Source: Meandrina meandrites (Eukaryota; Cnidaria; Anthozoa; Scleractinia; Meandrinidae). From it: a DNA stretch of 64,000 nt. Every line of letters starts with the position of its first letter. Position 1 is the first letter of the stretch. The DNA lies in NCBI GenBank assembly GCA_963693305.1, contig OY855912.1, forward strand, positions 7,061,001 through 7,125,000. Direction: 5' to 3'. Of this stretch, positions 1-17,238 are shown piece by piece. Below the pieces are notes generated by a model that saw only the letters and a program-made list of their open reading frames with translations, was not told where the DNA came from and made no database searches. A program made the position numbers and the translations under genes.

Positions 1-1650
1 TTCTTTTTAGAATTATGAGCAGGATAGACTAAAACGCACTGTACTTTTTGTACTACAAATGATTAATATACCATGCATCAAAACTGAGTTGCCGACACTT
101 TTAATGTCGATCTAGATCTTTTTTCTTTGCACCTTTTTTTACGGTTCATGCAAATTAATGTTGTGCTGATTTGTGTAGAAAACAGTAAAGCAACAATAGC
201 TAAAAACGGTAACAGCTCGCCTTGACTTTGTCCTATTTTAACGCAAACGAATTCCCAGTGAGTCGGCAGAGAAATCAGATTTGAATTAATCAATAGTCGA
301 AGAATGCCTTACGGCGGTAATAAATTTTGACGACTTCACCAAGCAATTTTAAATCGGAAGTTTGGTCGGTAGTTTTTTTACTTTAATAACCTTAATTCTT
401 CTTCAAATCAATTTACCAAAATAAAATAAATAACCTTATGTCGAAATTATTAAATCTATATTGCAGCATACTTTTTTTTTTTTAGTAGTTCCCGATTAAA
501 TGTCATTGTAATGTCGCCAGAAAAAAAACACATCAACTCATATTAACTCAAAATTTTAACATGTATTATATAAATGAAACAATCATGTCCCTCTCAAATC
601 ATGATACACGACACTCCAGCCAAAATGACGCTTAGCTGTGAAATGAATACAAAAACCAAGTACGCTTTTCAATAGCAGCGTTTTGCTACCGTAAAGCTTA
701 ATGACAAATTTAACTTAACTCTAGCTAGATTATAGTATTGCGATTTACTAGTAGGTGATTGCCTAACATTTTAACTGAGTTGCGAGAGAAGCTTAACTAT
801 TTGAAAGAGGAAATTGGTGGATGTCCAATTTCAACTCCACGAGATCTTGCCCCTGGTCGTAGATTGGTGCTTTATCCAATAGAATTCAAGAATGCTTTCT
901 TTGTTCCATTCCGAATGTTCTTCTAATTAATTAAAACTGAATCTTGGCAACCCCAGCTAGTATTTCATAAAACATATTTTTCTGCTCTTTAGTGAAAGAG
1001 AAATCGCCTCGTCTATTCCAAAAGAAGTCTTATTATCATTTATTAGTGAAATTATTGTTGAAGGTTTTTTTCGCGACGTTTCTTAAATCGAGTTAGGAAG
1101 TGAAATTTCGGTATTTTTCATCTCTCCTTTTTCCTGTGTACAAATCATTAGATGACGTTAGGCGTTCCATTTATTTACAATTGATCTGTAGTCTTTAAAA
1201 CTGCGGAAAGTCAGGTTTGGTTTTATTACAGTCATGATCACCGACGTTCTACTGTGACGCTTTAACTCAATCGCCGAGCAACACAGCGGTAGGCATTTTC
1301 AGTATTTTTCCGCTCCAAGCTACATGATGTTGCAAACTGCCAGCAATGTTTGTTTTTCTTTATTTTTTAAAAATCCAAAAGAACAGTAATTTAAGTCAGC
1401 CGTACAATATGCGGAACGTGTTTCCTATATCTTGCCCTCGCGATTGAACTAATTGTTTTTTTTGTACAGTCTTGTTTTCGCAAGAAACCTGGATTAATTC
1501 CGCCGCCTATAATTCAAAGCTCTTGACTCCCTGAAAGTGCTTTACTCAAGGACGAGCGCTTATCGAGGAATTAAATTCAGTAACTGAATATAGTCTAGCC
1601 CTTATGTTTTGCGCAACTATTGTCTTATTTAATAGTCACTGAAAATTTTT
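1..1650. other. Intergenic, no gene seen
   Basis: AT-rich sequence with short poly-T runs. Reading frames are short, and none has a recognisable domain or a convincing pair of splice sites. Confidence 0.6.
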
Positions 1651-1675
1651 TAAAAATTTTAAAGACGATCTCTGG

Positions 1676-2620
1676 CTAAAAATATTTAAAAAAGTACAAG
1701 CTTTCGACTGTTTGATCTACAGTCTTCAACGGGTAAAAATGAATGACGAAATATGAATATAAATGTGTAAGAATAAAAAAGAATGGACTATGTGAATTAA
1801 TTATGAATGTGTGTAAAAAGAATGTTGTATTGCCCAGGGAGTGGGCAGGAATTGTTGTCAGCATTTGGAGTCACCATGGAATGCCACGATTCTAGTGTTT
1901 TTCTTATTCGGAAACTGCCTTTGTCGATTACGGAGGCGTTGTTAAAGTCAATGGAATGGTCATGGGACCATGCATGGTTCGCAATTCTGGAGCCTTTAGC
2001 CGCTGTTTTTACATTTCTTAAGTGTTCTTTTCTTCGGGTGTTAAACGCTCTGCCAGTTTCGCCAATATAACACCACGAACAGTTGGCGCAAGGAATTTTG
2101 TAGACAACGTTGGTTTGTAAATCCGGAGCAGGGCGAAACTTCGGGGCCGGGAACTGTTGTTGTAGAGTGTTCATTGGCTTATTTGTGACCGAGATATCAT
2201 ATTTTTTCAAAACGCGGGTCAAGGGCTCAGTTACACCTTTGATATATGGAAGGGACGCGAAAGACTTGCGTGACTCAGAAGATTCGACTAACTTGAAAAA
2301 CATTCCAACAAGTTCCTCAGGGGATAAATTTGGCGGTGGTCGAGTTTTTTTGGTCTGTAAATCGTGGATAAATTTTGACGGATAGCCATTAGACTCCAGC
2401 GCTGCGTAAACATGATTAAGTTCGCGTTCGTTCCCTTCAGATGTGTTAGGTAAATTCAACGCTCTATGTAGGAGGGTTGCTGCCGTGCTCTCTTTGTGTT
2501 TTTTGTCATGGTGGGAATTTTGTTTTCCTCTTTTCTGTGCAAAGAAATGGCTTTTTTATTGCAGTCCAAAAAGTAAACCTAGCCCACATGCAGCTTCGAA
2601 TTTCCAAAAAAAATCTTTCG
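1676..2620 (-). mobile_element. Penelope-like retroelement, 3' fragment with GIY-YIG endonuclease
   Basis: A minus-strand open frame (1797-2459) encodes 220 residues whose second half is a GIY-YIG nuclease: VVYKIPC, then WCYIGETGR about ten residues on, then RRKEH. Upstream in the same frame is KHKESTAATLLHRA, typical of the segment between reverse transcriptase and endonuclease in Penelope-like elements. Further upstream (2520-2620) coding similarity continues only in another frame (VYFLDCNKK...), so the copy is frameshifted. Downstream on the minus strand lies a tail with CTGTAGATCAAACAGTCGAA, resembling the 3' end of such elements in corals (recalled). Reverse transcriptase proper is missing, so this is a 5'-truncated, decayed copy. 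Confidence 0.8.
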
Positions 2621-3213
2621 ACGAAGAAGTAAAAAGGCCAAATCATTTTCAGTCTATTTTTGCTTGATACGATTAATTCGTTTTTAAGACATGCAGCCGA
2701 GACATGGGTTCGTCTTTGTGCGTGATATGCCTTTTTAAGTACTCGCCGCTGAAAGGTGTACTGGAAAGCTGATAACTAAAATAGTTAAAACCATTATATC
2801 GAGAAAAGTATTCTACGCCATGCCGAAATATATCAGCATTGAATTAAGTATTTGCAATCATGCTGAGTAAACGCTCAAACTTATGCATTAGTACTAAACT
2901 AAGATTTTAGATGGCGAAATAATAAACCGATTGAGGTGTTTTTGTTGTTGTCAACATAAATTAGCACAGGTAAACATTTTTATGCCTGAAACGTGCCGCA
3001 TAACAAATCACTCAAACATGGGCTAATACAATATGAACAGGATATATCTGACACTTTATGAAAACTGAAATTACTCACACAATTCGCTTCCAAAATGACA
3101 GAAATCGCGAACTTGTCGTACTAGGTCAATGTTTTTCTTTTTAATAGCCCTTTTTTGTTTTGTGGGCGGCGCTTATTGAAAACTCGAGAAAAACATTTGA
3201 TTATCTCCGCCTT
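2621..3213. other. Intergenic, no gene seen
   Basis: AT-rich filler between the retroelement fragment and the TTAA-bounded element. No supported feature was found. Confidence 0.5.
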
Positions 3214-3878
3214 TTAAGGACGTTCGCGCTAATTGTTTATGCGCATCCTTACTGCGCACGTAATTCCTGTCGCAACGCCACGCCACGTCATGCATCGAGC
3301 GCGCGCGCTGAGGAAACTTTCCAACCACAAATAGGGTGAGTAGCCGTTGCAATAACTTCGCTTGTAGTTTGCTAGCTTAAACGGTCGGTGACCCCTACTT
3401 GTTTCTTAACAGATCACTTTTGTTAACGATTACCTACGTTTTGTGAGAAAATGAAAAAAATCTATCGATTAAAAGGTTGATTTTTTTTGCCCCACGCACG
3501 TTCGAATTCCGCTTTTTGATCTTTTCGTTTTGCCGTACGACGGGTTCAAATGCCTCTTCCAGGGCTAAGTTTTGCATAAAAGATGGCAACACTTAAAATT
3601 ATTTACGCAACAGACGCACTTCTTCAAAATATCACCAAGATCGTTTGCCTCCGTTTTCTCGTCATAGATAATTTAAACTACAAACCTTGAAAGCCGTGCG
3701 AAATTACGTGCGCAAATTTTTCAAAATCAGGGTAGTTTTCTACAGACTTTATCTCTGAAACGAAGTCGGTGACCCCCACTTTTTTTTGTATTTCTGACAC
3801 AAGTAACTCATTATCCGTCCTCAGTAAAAATTTTAGAAAAATCTATCTACTAGAAAATTTTCGCGCGAACGTCCTTAA
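3214..3878. mobile_element. TTAA-bounded MITE, terminal repeat TTAAGGACGTTCGCGC
   Basis: The left end reads TTAAGGACGTTCGCGC and the right end is its exact reverse complement, giving 16-bp inverted ends including the TTAA target site. The interior has no coding capacity but contains two copies of a TCGGTGACCCC motif (near 3385 and 3765). That motif recurs in the TTAA elements at 34.1, 36.3 and 47.3 kb. TTAA targets fit Kolobok- or piggyBac-type mobilisation. Confidence 0.75.
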
Positions 3879-4210
3879 TACAACACATTGTGTCTTTGTA
3901 AGCGGCAACTAGTGAACTAGTAAACGGCAAATCAACGTATGTCATGAACTGTAAGATCATGTAATTCCGTGATGCACAGAGCATGTGCACACTCATAAAA
4001 AAGACACCGCCCTCTGCATGCACGGAGGCCAGAGCGAAAGTTGTATATTTAGTAGAGGTTGGAAATAATGTCAGATGGAAGTATAACACCATTCATGTAA
4101 AACTCCCCGCCTCTCAAAAATGTAGATGGGGTTCTTTTATTTTCTCGACAGATAGAGGGAATTACAACACTGTTGTGTTTTCTTACAGGCAGTAAAATCA
4201 GGAAAGAAAC

Positions 4211-5188
4211 ATGTTGTCGTCGATGTACATTGGCTTCTCAGTGCTCTTCTCTATAATGGTGATATTTAACCTGGTTGGCAACACTTTAGTTATTCTAGTG
4301 GTTATGCGAAACAGATCTATGAAGACACCCACCAACTATCTGCTCGTAAATCTTGCAAGTGCTGACATAGTGGTAGCCATTTTTATTGGTATACAGTTCA
4401 TAGCAACTCCAACTTTCAACCACCCCCAGGGGACCTTGGGATCTGTGTTGTGTAGGACAATAACTGCTGGTACCCCAGGGTGGGTTGGTGCAGTGGCCTC
4501 TGTGTTTTCACTGGTTGCCATATCAATTGAACGCTACTGGGCCGTTTTACATCCCCATAGCCAGAAAATCAAACTCACAAAGACAAAGATAATCATACTG
4601 GCATTGCTTTCCTGGATGGTGTCAATCATCTGGGCGATTCCCGGATTCTGGGCAACCACATACATCAAAGAAATAAACGGATGTGCGCACAGCTTCTCCA
4701 AGCCAATTTACGCCCAACTTTACACTGTTGGGTGGTCTGTGGTGGCCGGGGTCATCCCCATTACCATCATGGGAGCTCTATATTCCAGAGTGGTGTACCG
4801 TCTTTGGTTTGTAAACAATGAAGCCACCGAAGCTACACAGCGAGCACTCCTCCGCTACAGAAAACGCGTTACCAAGATGGTTATATTTGTGACTGTCGTA
4901 TATATTCTGTGTTGGGTGCCCGAGCTGCTAATCTATTTCTTGGGATTCACTGGTGCCATTACGCTGGAGGCCATTCACCATGCCATTGCATCTGCTTTGA
5001 TTGTGTTCAATTCAAGTATCAACCCAACCGTCTACAGCCTACAGAGCAGTAAGTTTCGGAAGCATCTAGGAGAGTTGATTTGCTGCCGGAAGCGAAACGT
5101 CGTCACCCCATTCAACAACAGTGGGCTTACGGTTGAAGGCAGAACAGATGTAATTGCAATGGAACGGGAGATGCCGTCAGTTGCATGA
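4211..5188 (+). CDS. Class A (rhodopsin-type) GPCR, neuropeptide-receptor-like
   Basis: Single-exon frame of 325 residues with seven hydrophobic segments. Diagnostic motifs in order: GNTLVIL in TM1; NLASADIVVA in TM2; the conserved Cys before TM3 (SVLCRT); SIERYWAVLHP (E/DRY) at the end of TM3; a Cys in loop 2 (NGCAHS); CWVPELL (CWxP) in TM6; NSSINPTVY (NPxxY) in TM7; then a CC pair suited to palmitoylation. All activation switches are intact, so it should signal from the plasma membrane through G proteins. The pattern is closest to cnidarian peptide receptors of the galanin/QRFP/tachykinin-like group; the ligand cannot be inferred. A good acceptor (TTTTCTTACAG, ending 4189) just before the ATG implies a 5' UTR intron. 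An AATAAA at 5743 could serve as polyadenylation signal. Confidence 0.93.
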   Translation: MLSSMYIGFSVLFSIMVIFNLVGNTLVILVVMRNRSMKTPTNYLLVNLASADIVVAIFIGIQFIATPTFNHPQGTLGSVLCRTITAGTPGWVGAVASVFSLVAISIERYWAVLHPHSQKIKLTKTKIIILALLSWMVSIIWAIPGFWATTYIKEINGCAHSFSKPIYAQLYTVGWSVVAGVIPITIMGALYSRVVYRLWFVNNEATEATQRALLRYRKRVTKMVIFVTVVYILCWVPELLIYFLGFTGAITLEAIHHAIASALIVFNSSINPTVYSLQSSKFRKHLGELICCRKRNVVTPFNNSGLTVEGRTDVIAMEREMPSVA

Positions 5189-5249
5189 GATGGCAGATAA
5201 AATGCATTGACATAAGAAATTTCAAGGCTTCTAGGTCGTCAACGATCGT

Positions 5250-5372
5250 CAACCAACCATCCAACAACCAGCCAACCAATTCAACCAACTAACCAACCAA
5301 CCAACCAACCAACCAACCAACCAACCAACCAACCAACCAACCAACCAACCAACCAACCAACCAACCAACCAA
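5250..5372. repeat. (CCAA)n microsatellite
   Basis: Tetranucleotide CCAA array, uninterrupted from about 5290 to 5372 and imperfect before that. It lies in the probable 3' UTR or flank of the upstream GPCR gene. Confidence 0.97.
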
Positions 5373-6078
5373 TTAGTCAGCTTTTAAATTCAACTTTAAT
5401 TTGTTATAATATTCCAAAATGAAATGAACTTGCTAAACTCCTTACGGAAACAACAACTTGAACATTAAATTTATATAAACGTTGTTCCTTCAGTTGAATT
5501 GCAGGATATAACAAAACATTTAAAGACTGGCAACCATTTAGCCTGTGTTTTTTGAGGGGAGCTGGACGGCTGTACACAGGCTAGGAACCACATGGCCTGA
5601 AAGTCCTCGTATTTGTGGCCTCACAGTGTACAAGAGTATAAATAGGTAGTCTAGTTCTTAGAGGTCTCCTTTGATCCTCTTGATTGGTAAGCGAACCATT
5701 TGTGGACTCTTTAAATGGAAACCATTTCAGTGAAATATTGTAAATAAAACATAGAGCATGTAACCGGTGCGTTAAAGATTATTTAACTTCGATTCGCATC
5801 AGGGATTTAGATTTTAGTTTTTTCTATGTTCTAAGCTCCCGACGGTGGATATTATTATTCGTAGCAATTTTATGTAGAGTATCCAAGTAGCATCCTTGTA
5901 TCTTAATCCAGTATGGTTAGTGAATCTGAAGTAAGCAGCAAATTATATAGTTTTAGAAGCTTGACGTTGCGTCGTGTTCATCATTGACAAGCTTACTGTA
6001 TTTCAAACTTGCTTGTTGGAAGTCTCTGCCCTTGTAAAAGACTCGTACCATTAACAGAAATATTTGATGACTATGAAA
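5373..6078. other. Intergenic / 3' flank of GPCR
   Basis: Holds the AATAAA at 5743-5748 that probably ends the GPCR transcript. Nothing else is supported. Confidence 0.5.
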
Positions 6079-6086
6079 CTTCTAAG

Positions 6087-7064
6087 AGGGTCTGGATGGG
6101 GGGGGGGGGGGGGGGGGGGGGTACAAATGTCAGTTGTCAGTTAAAATTTTGGCCATATGTCAGTTGTCAGTTAAATGTTAGGCCATTTGTCAGTTGTCAG
6201 TTAATTGACTGTTAATAATTAACCGTGCAACTAAATCAGTTATTTCTGTCCCAAAAACTAGCTAAATTGGCAGATATGACGTAACGTATACCGTTAATTC
6301 AAGATTGTTACTTAGAGGACTAATTTTAATGTACCAACCCCACGCTTGGTGGTTCGCATATTTGCCGCAAGAGAGACCCGCAACGCTTTAAAATTTAGTT
6401 TTATATGCACAGGGCCACAGTAATTATAACATATATATCACAGAGACAAATAAGTATCAAGCACATCGTATAATGCATGAAAAATAGGAACAAGAATATT
6501 CAAAACACGTAGCCGTACCCAGTAGGATTTCTGGCTACCTGGCATAATTCATATTTGCATTTATACCAGATACAAATGCACTAAGAATACATACTGTTCA
6601 TTTCGCTTCCCCTGCCATCCAGCAAGCTTGGTAGTTCCAGCTTCCACTGGTTGCCCGTGGTGATGGCGAAGTTTTCGCTTTTTCCACCCGCTTTCGGTGC
6701 CATTCGGAAAACCTTGATGTCAAAGTCACCAAGGCCGAATTTTCTAGCTAATTCTTTGAGGCCGAGGAATGCCACAAGGTGCTTTTTGAGCGCATGAACA
6801 GAATATGAAACTCTAGCGTCGTGCAGCTGAGATTCGTATAAAACGCACATTTGTTTGACAAAAAGAGTCAAACAGTGTTATTTACAACGGGTATTGTAGG
6901 ATAAAAGATTCTCATGTGGGTTCTTTAGGACAGTTAGGTCAGTTGTCAGTTGTCAGTAAAACCTACTACAAATGTCAGTTGTCAGTTAAATTTTAGGCGA
7001 TTTGTCAGTTATCAGTTAAAATTTTGGCCATTTGTCAGTTGTCAGTAAACCCCATCCAGACCCT
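6087..7064. mobile_element. Non-autonomous DNA transposon with 8-bp target duplication
   Basis: Flanked by identical 8-bp direct repeats CTTCTAAG (6079-6086 and 7065-7072). Terminal inverted repeats begin AGGGTCTGGATGGGG and end CCCCATCCAGACCCT. Inside each end are subterminal arrays of GTCAGTTGTCAGTTAA with a TTTTGGCCAT spacer. A homopolymer G run follows the left end. An 8-bp duplication fits hAT (also P or Merlin). The middle carries a 96-codon minus-strand frame (6581-6871) that I do not recognise and that shows no transposase motif; it may be captured host sequence. Related TCAGTTGTCAGT/TCAGCTATCAGT arrays appear in intron 1 of genes A and C and near 39.9-40.1 kb. Confidence 0.85.
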
Positions 7065-7072
7065 CTTCTAAG

Positions 7073-8326
7073 TTAAATTAAAAGATATATTATAGAGAAA
7101 TGCAAAAGGAGTTTTTATCATGTTCAACCGTGTTATAATGAAAACATGGCAGGGAATTTTGCAGCTATCACAAGTTTTCGTACTTGCTAGGAGAATTGGA
7201 GGATCATATTTCCATCTTGCTCCTGATGCGACTTGCGGCCATGCTTTCGCTGCCATGTTAAGCTAGCGACTGCTCTACTCACATGAATGGTGAACCCGTT
7301 TAAAAGATCTTAGTCAGTATCCACACAAAACCCCACCTACAGAATTTTCTAAAAATTTGTAACAAGGTTTGTTTTGTCGGTTAGACAAAAATAAATAAAA
7401 AACAAAGACTTTCAACAAGTAGTTTTTAAAACTAATTTTATTTTTTTTTATCGTTTTATTCTTTTTAAATGATTTAAAAATTATTAGCCTCAAAAGGCCA
7501 AAAATTAGGTTCCTTTGACGACCGGTCTTTGACAACTTTTGATAGTGCTATAGCAACGAAATTTGACGTCACAATAACTTTCAATTTGCTCATCGTTAAA
7601 ACCTTAACAAAGTTATAATAAAAGTTTTTTTCGCAGCATTATTGGTGTAGCTATAATAGAATGCAAAAGACCGAAATATGATACCTAAACCATTACGAGC
7701 CACCTTAAGGCAGGCACATTCGAGGGGGTCCCTGCGACTAGTCCCTTCGTGTGAGCCACCCATATTTCCTCAAAAATTTAGTCAACTAAAATTTACCCTA
7801 CGACCTATCTGTATTATTTTATCGTGGGATGGAGATCCCATGCGCTTTTGTCTTGGATTCGTTGTTTAGTTTAGTGGAGTACAAACAAACTATTGCGGAA
7901 GCCACCTCATAGAATAGGAACAACAAAAAAAATGTTTGCTTCGTTGTCATTGTTTATTTATACCCTGTTTACAGTCCATCCTTTGGTCAGTGGGTCTTTA
8001 GGTTGTCCATGAACCGGTATGGACCGGGTCTGGTTGGTGAGAGTTGTTCTGATACGTCCCGATCATACGTCCCTGTTCTCGTGTAGCGAGCCCCCCGTCC
8101 CTCTTTACTGGCGAGTTAGGAGTTACGGCCCGCCTCAAGGCCCGGCCGGCCAGCTAAGAGAGGGACAGGCGTCCTTTCCCTCCTCCCCTCTCGTCCCAAT
8201 CTCCCGCACCACTCCCCCGACGCCAAACCCCATAGTGCTTTTGGAAACACCATCATATCAAACATGGCGGCTTGTTTGAAATCTTTCGTTTCCTTCTGTT
8301 GATCAAGTTTGTACTTCAAGAAGAGA
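7073..8326. other. Intergenic and LCMT1 upstream region
   Basis: AT-rich until about 7.9 kb, then a GC-richer stretch (8.0-8.3 kb) just upstream of the LCMT1 start that probably contains its promoter and 5' UTR. GAGCCACCTTAAGG at about 7699 resembles the end of the TTAAGGTGGCTC element family, but I could not pair it with a second end. Confidence 0.45.
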
Positions 8327-14836
<6,510 letters not shown>

Positions 14837-15933
14837 AAAGAACCCAACAGACCATAGTGGCCATTGTTGACTAACAGACTGACGTGATTTGTTAATCACC
14901 TTCTCCAGTACTTATGTTCTTCGCACTCGTGTTTTTAATTCATGACGATCAGGTTCTTAGTTCTCGTAACAGAAATTGCATAATTACATAACAGAAATAG
15001 CATAATTATCGAGAATGAGATACGCAAAGCATCTATATCACTTGGTAAACGTTTTTTAAACCTTCTGAGTTGGTTGACTATAATTTGAATTGACGAGGAC
15101 AGATTCAAGTTTGAAGAGCGGAATTGAGAAGTTAAGAAGAGAAGAGAATGATTTAGAGCCTTTCGCCAACAAGACTGTAGTTCAGATGTTTGTTTCATTA
15201 TCTGTAGGTCAGTTACACTGATAAGCAAACTAGGAAGTAGTTGGTTTTGTAACGATCTTCTTTCTTTGACTCGCCTTTCTCCTATTTTAGTGGATGTGGA
15301 TACTGACAAGCATGAGTGCTGTTGATGTACAGGCATCTTTAACAACGTTATCTCATAGCTTAGAAATTATAAAAAAAGGGTAATATATACTTTCAAGAGT
15401 AGATAATCTAAGAATTTTTCCAAATCCGTTGAATGATTGACGTTAAAAATGCCGCACACTAAAGTAGCATTCAGTTACTATGCTCTTACGAACAATGTAA
15501 AAACAGAGTTTGGGTGTTTCTCTTCGGTCAGAAGAACCCACTATCAGTTATTCTATTTTGTAATAAGCATTTAACAAAATAAATGTCAACAAAGAAAACT
15601 GGTAGTATCTTTATTGTCAAAGCATTTCTTTTAGTTTTGATAACAAAGCCTCGAGAGTACTGAATCTCGTTCGCATGGTCGGGAACTCCCTTCCTGGGCT
15701 CATCGTGGATTCAGAGAGGATCCTGGGAAAGAGATTTAACAGAAGGTGTTTCAACGACGCTTCCCATACAGGCGCCCTCTTGGCTGGTCACAGGATTTAT
15801 AATCTGATTCGATCTGGTCTTTAAATTATGTTCCTAATTATTAGCCCCTATTGCGGATCCTGTTTTGTATGTCACGTTGATGGAAAATGCTCAAAACACT
15901 GAAGGACTTGTCTGGAGTGTGATATCGTTATGT
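14837..15933. other. LCMT1 3' UTR and flank
   Basis: Holds the LCMT1 3' UTR. An AATAAA near 15578 is one possible polyadenylation signal. A 136-codon minus-strand frame (14935-15345) shows no recognisable domain. Confidence 0.45.
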
Positions 15934-16320
15934 TTAAAAGAGCTACGTCACGGGAATTTCGCAGATTTGTTGTCTAAACTATTCTGAAATTGGTGGTAGG
16001 CAACTTAAACCAGAAAAACATTTTCTTTGAACATATAAATGTAAATATAACCATAATTTGTGCAGAAAAATCAAACCACGGCAATAAATATTAATTTGTT
16101 GAAGATGCGCGGAAACAACTTGAAAGGTTAAGCCTTAATTTTTCAAGTTGCAATCCATTTTCATCCAAGCCATCCGCAGCCAAAGACGCTTGTTAACAGT
16201 TTCAGTGTTCTAATGAAGTAATTTTTTTAAAAAATGGCCCATTATTTTTAGGTTATCTATGACGCAAGTATGTATTTTGGCTGTTCAAAAATCTGTTAAA
16301 ATCCGTTACAAAGCCTTTAG
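15934..16320. mobile_element. TTAA-type MITE, copy of the 57744-58132 family (inverted)
   Basis: Begins TTAAAAGAGCTACGTCACGG and ends CGTTACAAAGCCTTTAG. Its interior is the reverse complement of the 57744-58132 element: TTTCGCAGATTT, CTAAACT, GGCAACTTAA, GTTTCAGTG and GGCTGTTCA come in matching order. The right TTAA has decayed to TTAG. It lies between LCMT1 and gene A. Confidence 0.72.
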
Positions 16321-16588
16321 CTTCACCATGTGGTATTGTTATATACACAAAAAAATTCAGTCAGTATCTCGTCCAAAAAGAAACCCAAAGATTTTTGAAA
16401 CACAAATTTCTGAAAATAAATTAAACGCCCCTGCCGACCTCTCTAACGGAGAGGGACGTTGTTAAGCCCAGGGCTCAGTTATTTTTTTAGAATTTTATGG
16501 TGTAAGATAACCTCGGATTTTGAATTTGATTAATAATTTAAAAGTTGAGGATTTTTCTCGGTGAAAAACTCATAAAACACAGATGAAA

Positions 16589-17238
16589 GAAACCTGAAGT
16601 TAATTGAATTACCACCAAATGTGCTGTTACTTATTAATTATAAATAAACGTAACTCACAGGCAGCCCAAACTCGATGTATACGTATATTACTCTAAATTT
16701 AAGGATTTGTATGAGGCGAACGGTTCGGTTGTATTCAAAAACGTGAAAATATCAACGGCTTTGAAATAAAAAAAATATCTTTTCTTGCTTCATTCGTTTG
16801 TCTTTATGTTCATATTGAGGTGTCTGGGTCGATTCTTTAGCAAATTAGGCGGTTTTTAGTTTCGCTGCGTTGCACTCTGTTAAGCAGGTAAAAAAAAACC
16901 CGCGAAAATAGCTATATATCTACCCAGAAACCGCACCGGAATCATAAAGATAAACGACTTAAGTGAGGTAAAGATATTTTTTGAATTTAAAACTCGTTGA
17001 TATTTTCAAGCTTTTGAATGCAACCGTTTCTATCCATACAAATCCTTATATATTGAGTGTTACGTAATAACATACAACACATACTCATATATCGAGCTTG
17101 GGTGTCCTGTGCGTAACTCGGCAACAATACACCCTACCCACCTGCTTCATCTCATATCTAAATGTGACTTAAACGAGCGACTTTCAAACGCTAGTATCAA
17201 AGACGGCATAACTCGTCGAACATATCTTTGATATAACG
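16589..17238 (+). promoter_or_regulatory. Upstream region of gene A, conserved with B and C but split by an insertion
   Basis: Two blocks are shared with the upstream regions of genes B and C. One has a TATA-like ATTATAAATAAA (about 16638-16648) preceded by TACCACCA. The other is CTGCTTCATCTCATAT...TTTCAAACGC just before the start codon. In B and C the two blocks are nearly adjacent, with the TATA-like motif about 150-170 bp before the ATG. Here they are separated by the element at 16657-17111; removing it would restore a spacing of about 140 bp. Core promoter function is inferred from conservation only. Confidence 0.5.
16657..17111. mobile_element. hAT-like non-autonomous element in the gene A upstream region
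   Basis: Flanked by CGTAACTC on both sides (16649-16656 and 17112-17119), an 8-bp direct repeat. Imperfect inverted ends read ACAGGCAGCCCAAACTCGAT on the left and, reversed, CACAGGACACCCAAGCTCGA on the right. Pairing extends further inward (AGGATTTGTATG with CATACAAATCCT; GAAAATATCAACG with GATATTTTC). The interior shows no coding capacity. Confidence 0.78.

Noticed and set aside
14935..15345. 136-codon minus-strand ORF downstream of LCMT1
   Set aside because: It has no domain, no paired splice sites and no repeats linking it to a known element. Length alone is not enough in an AT-rich window.
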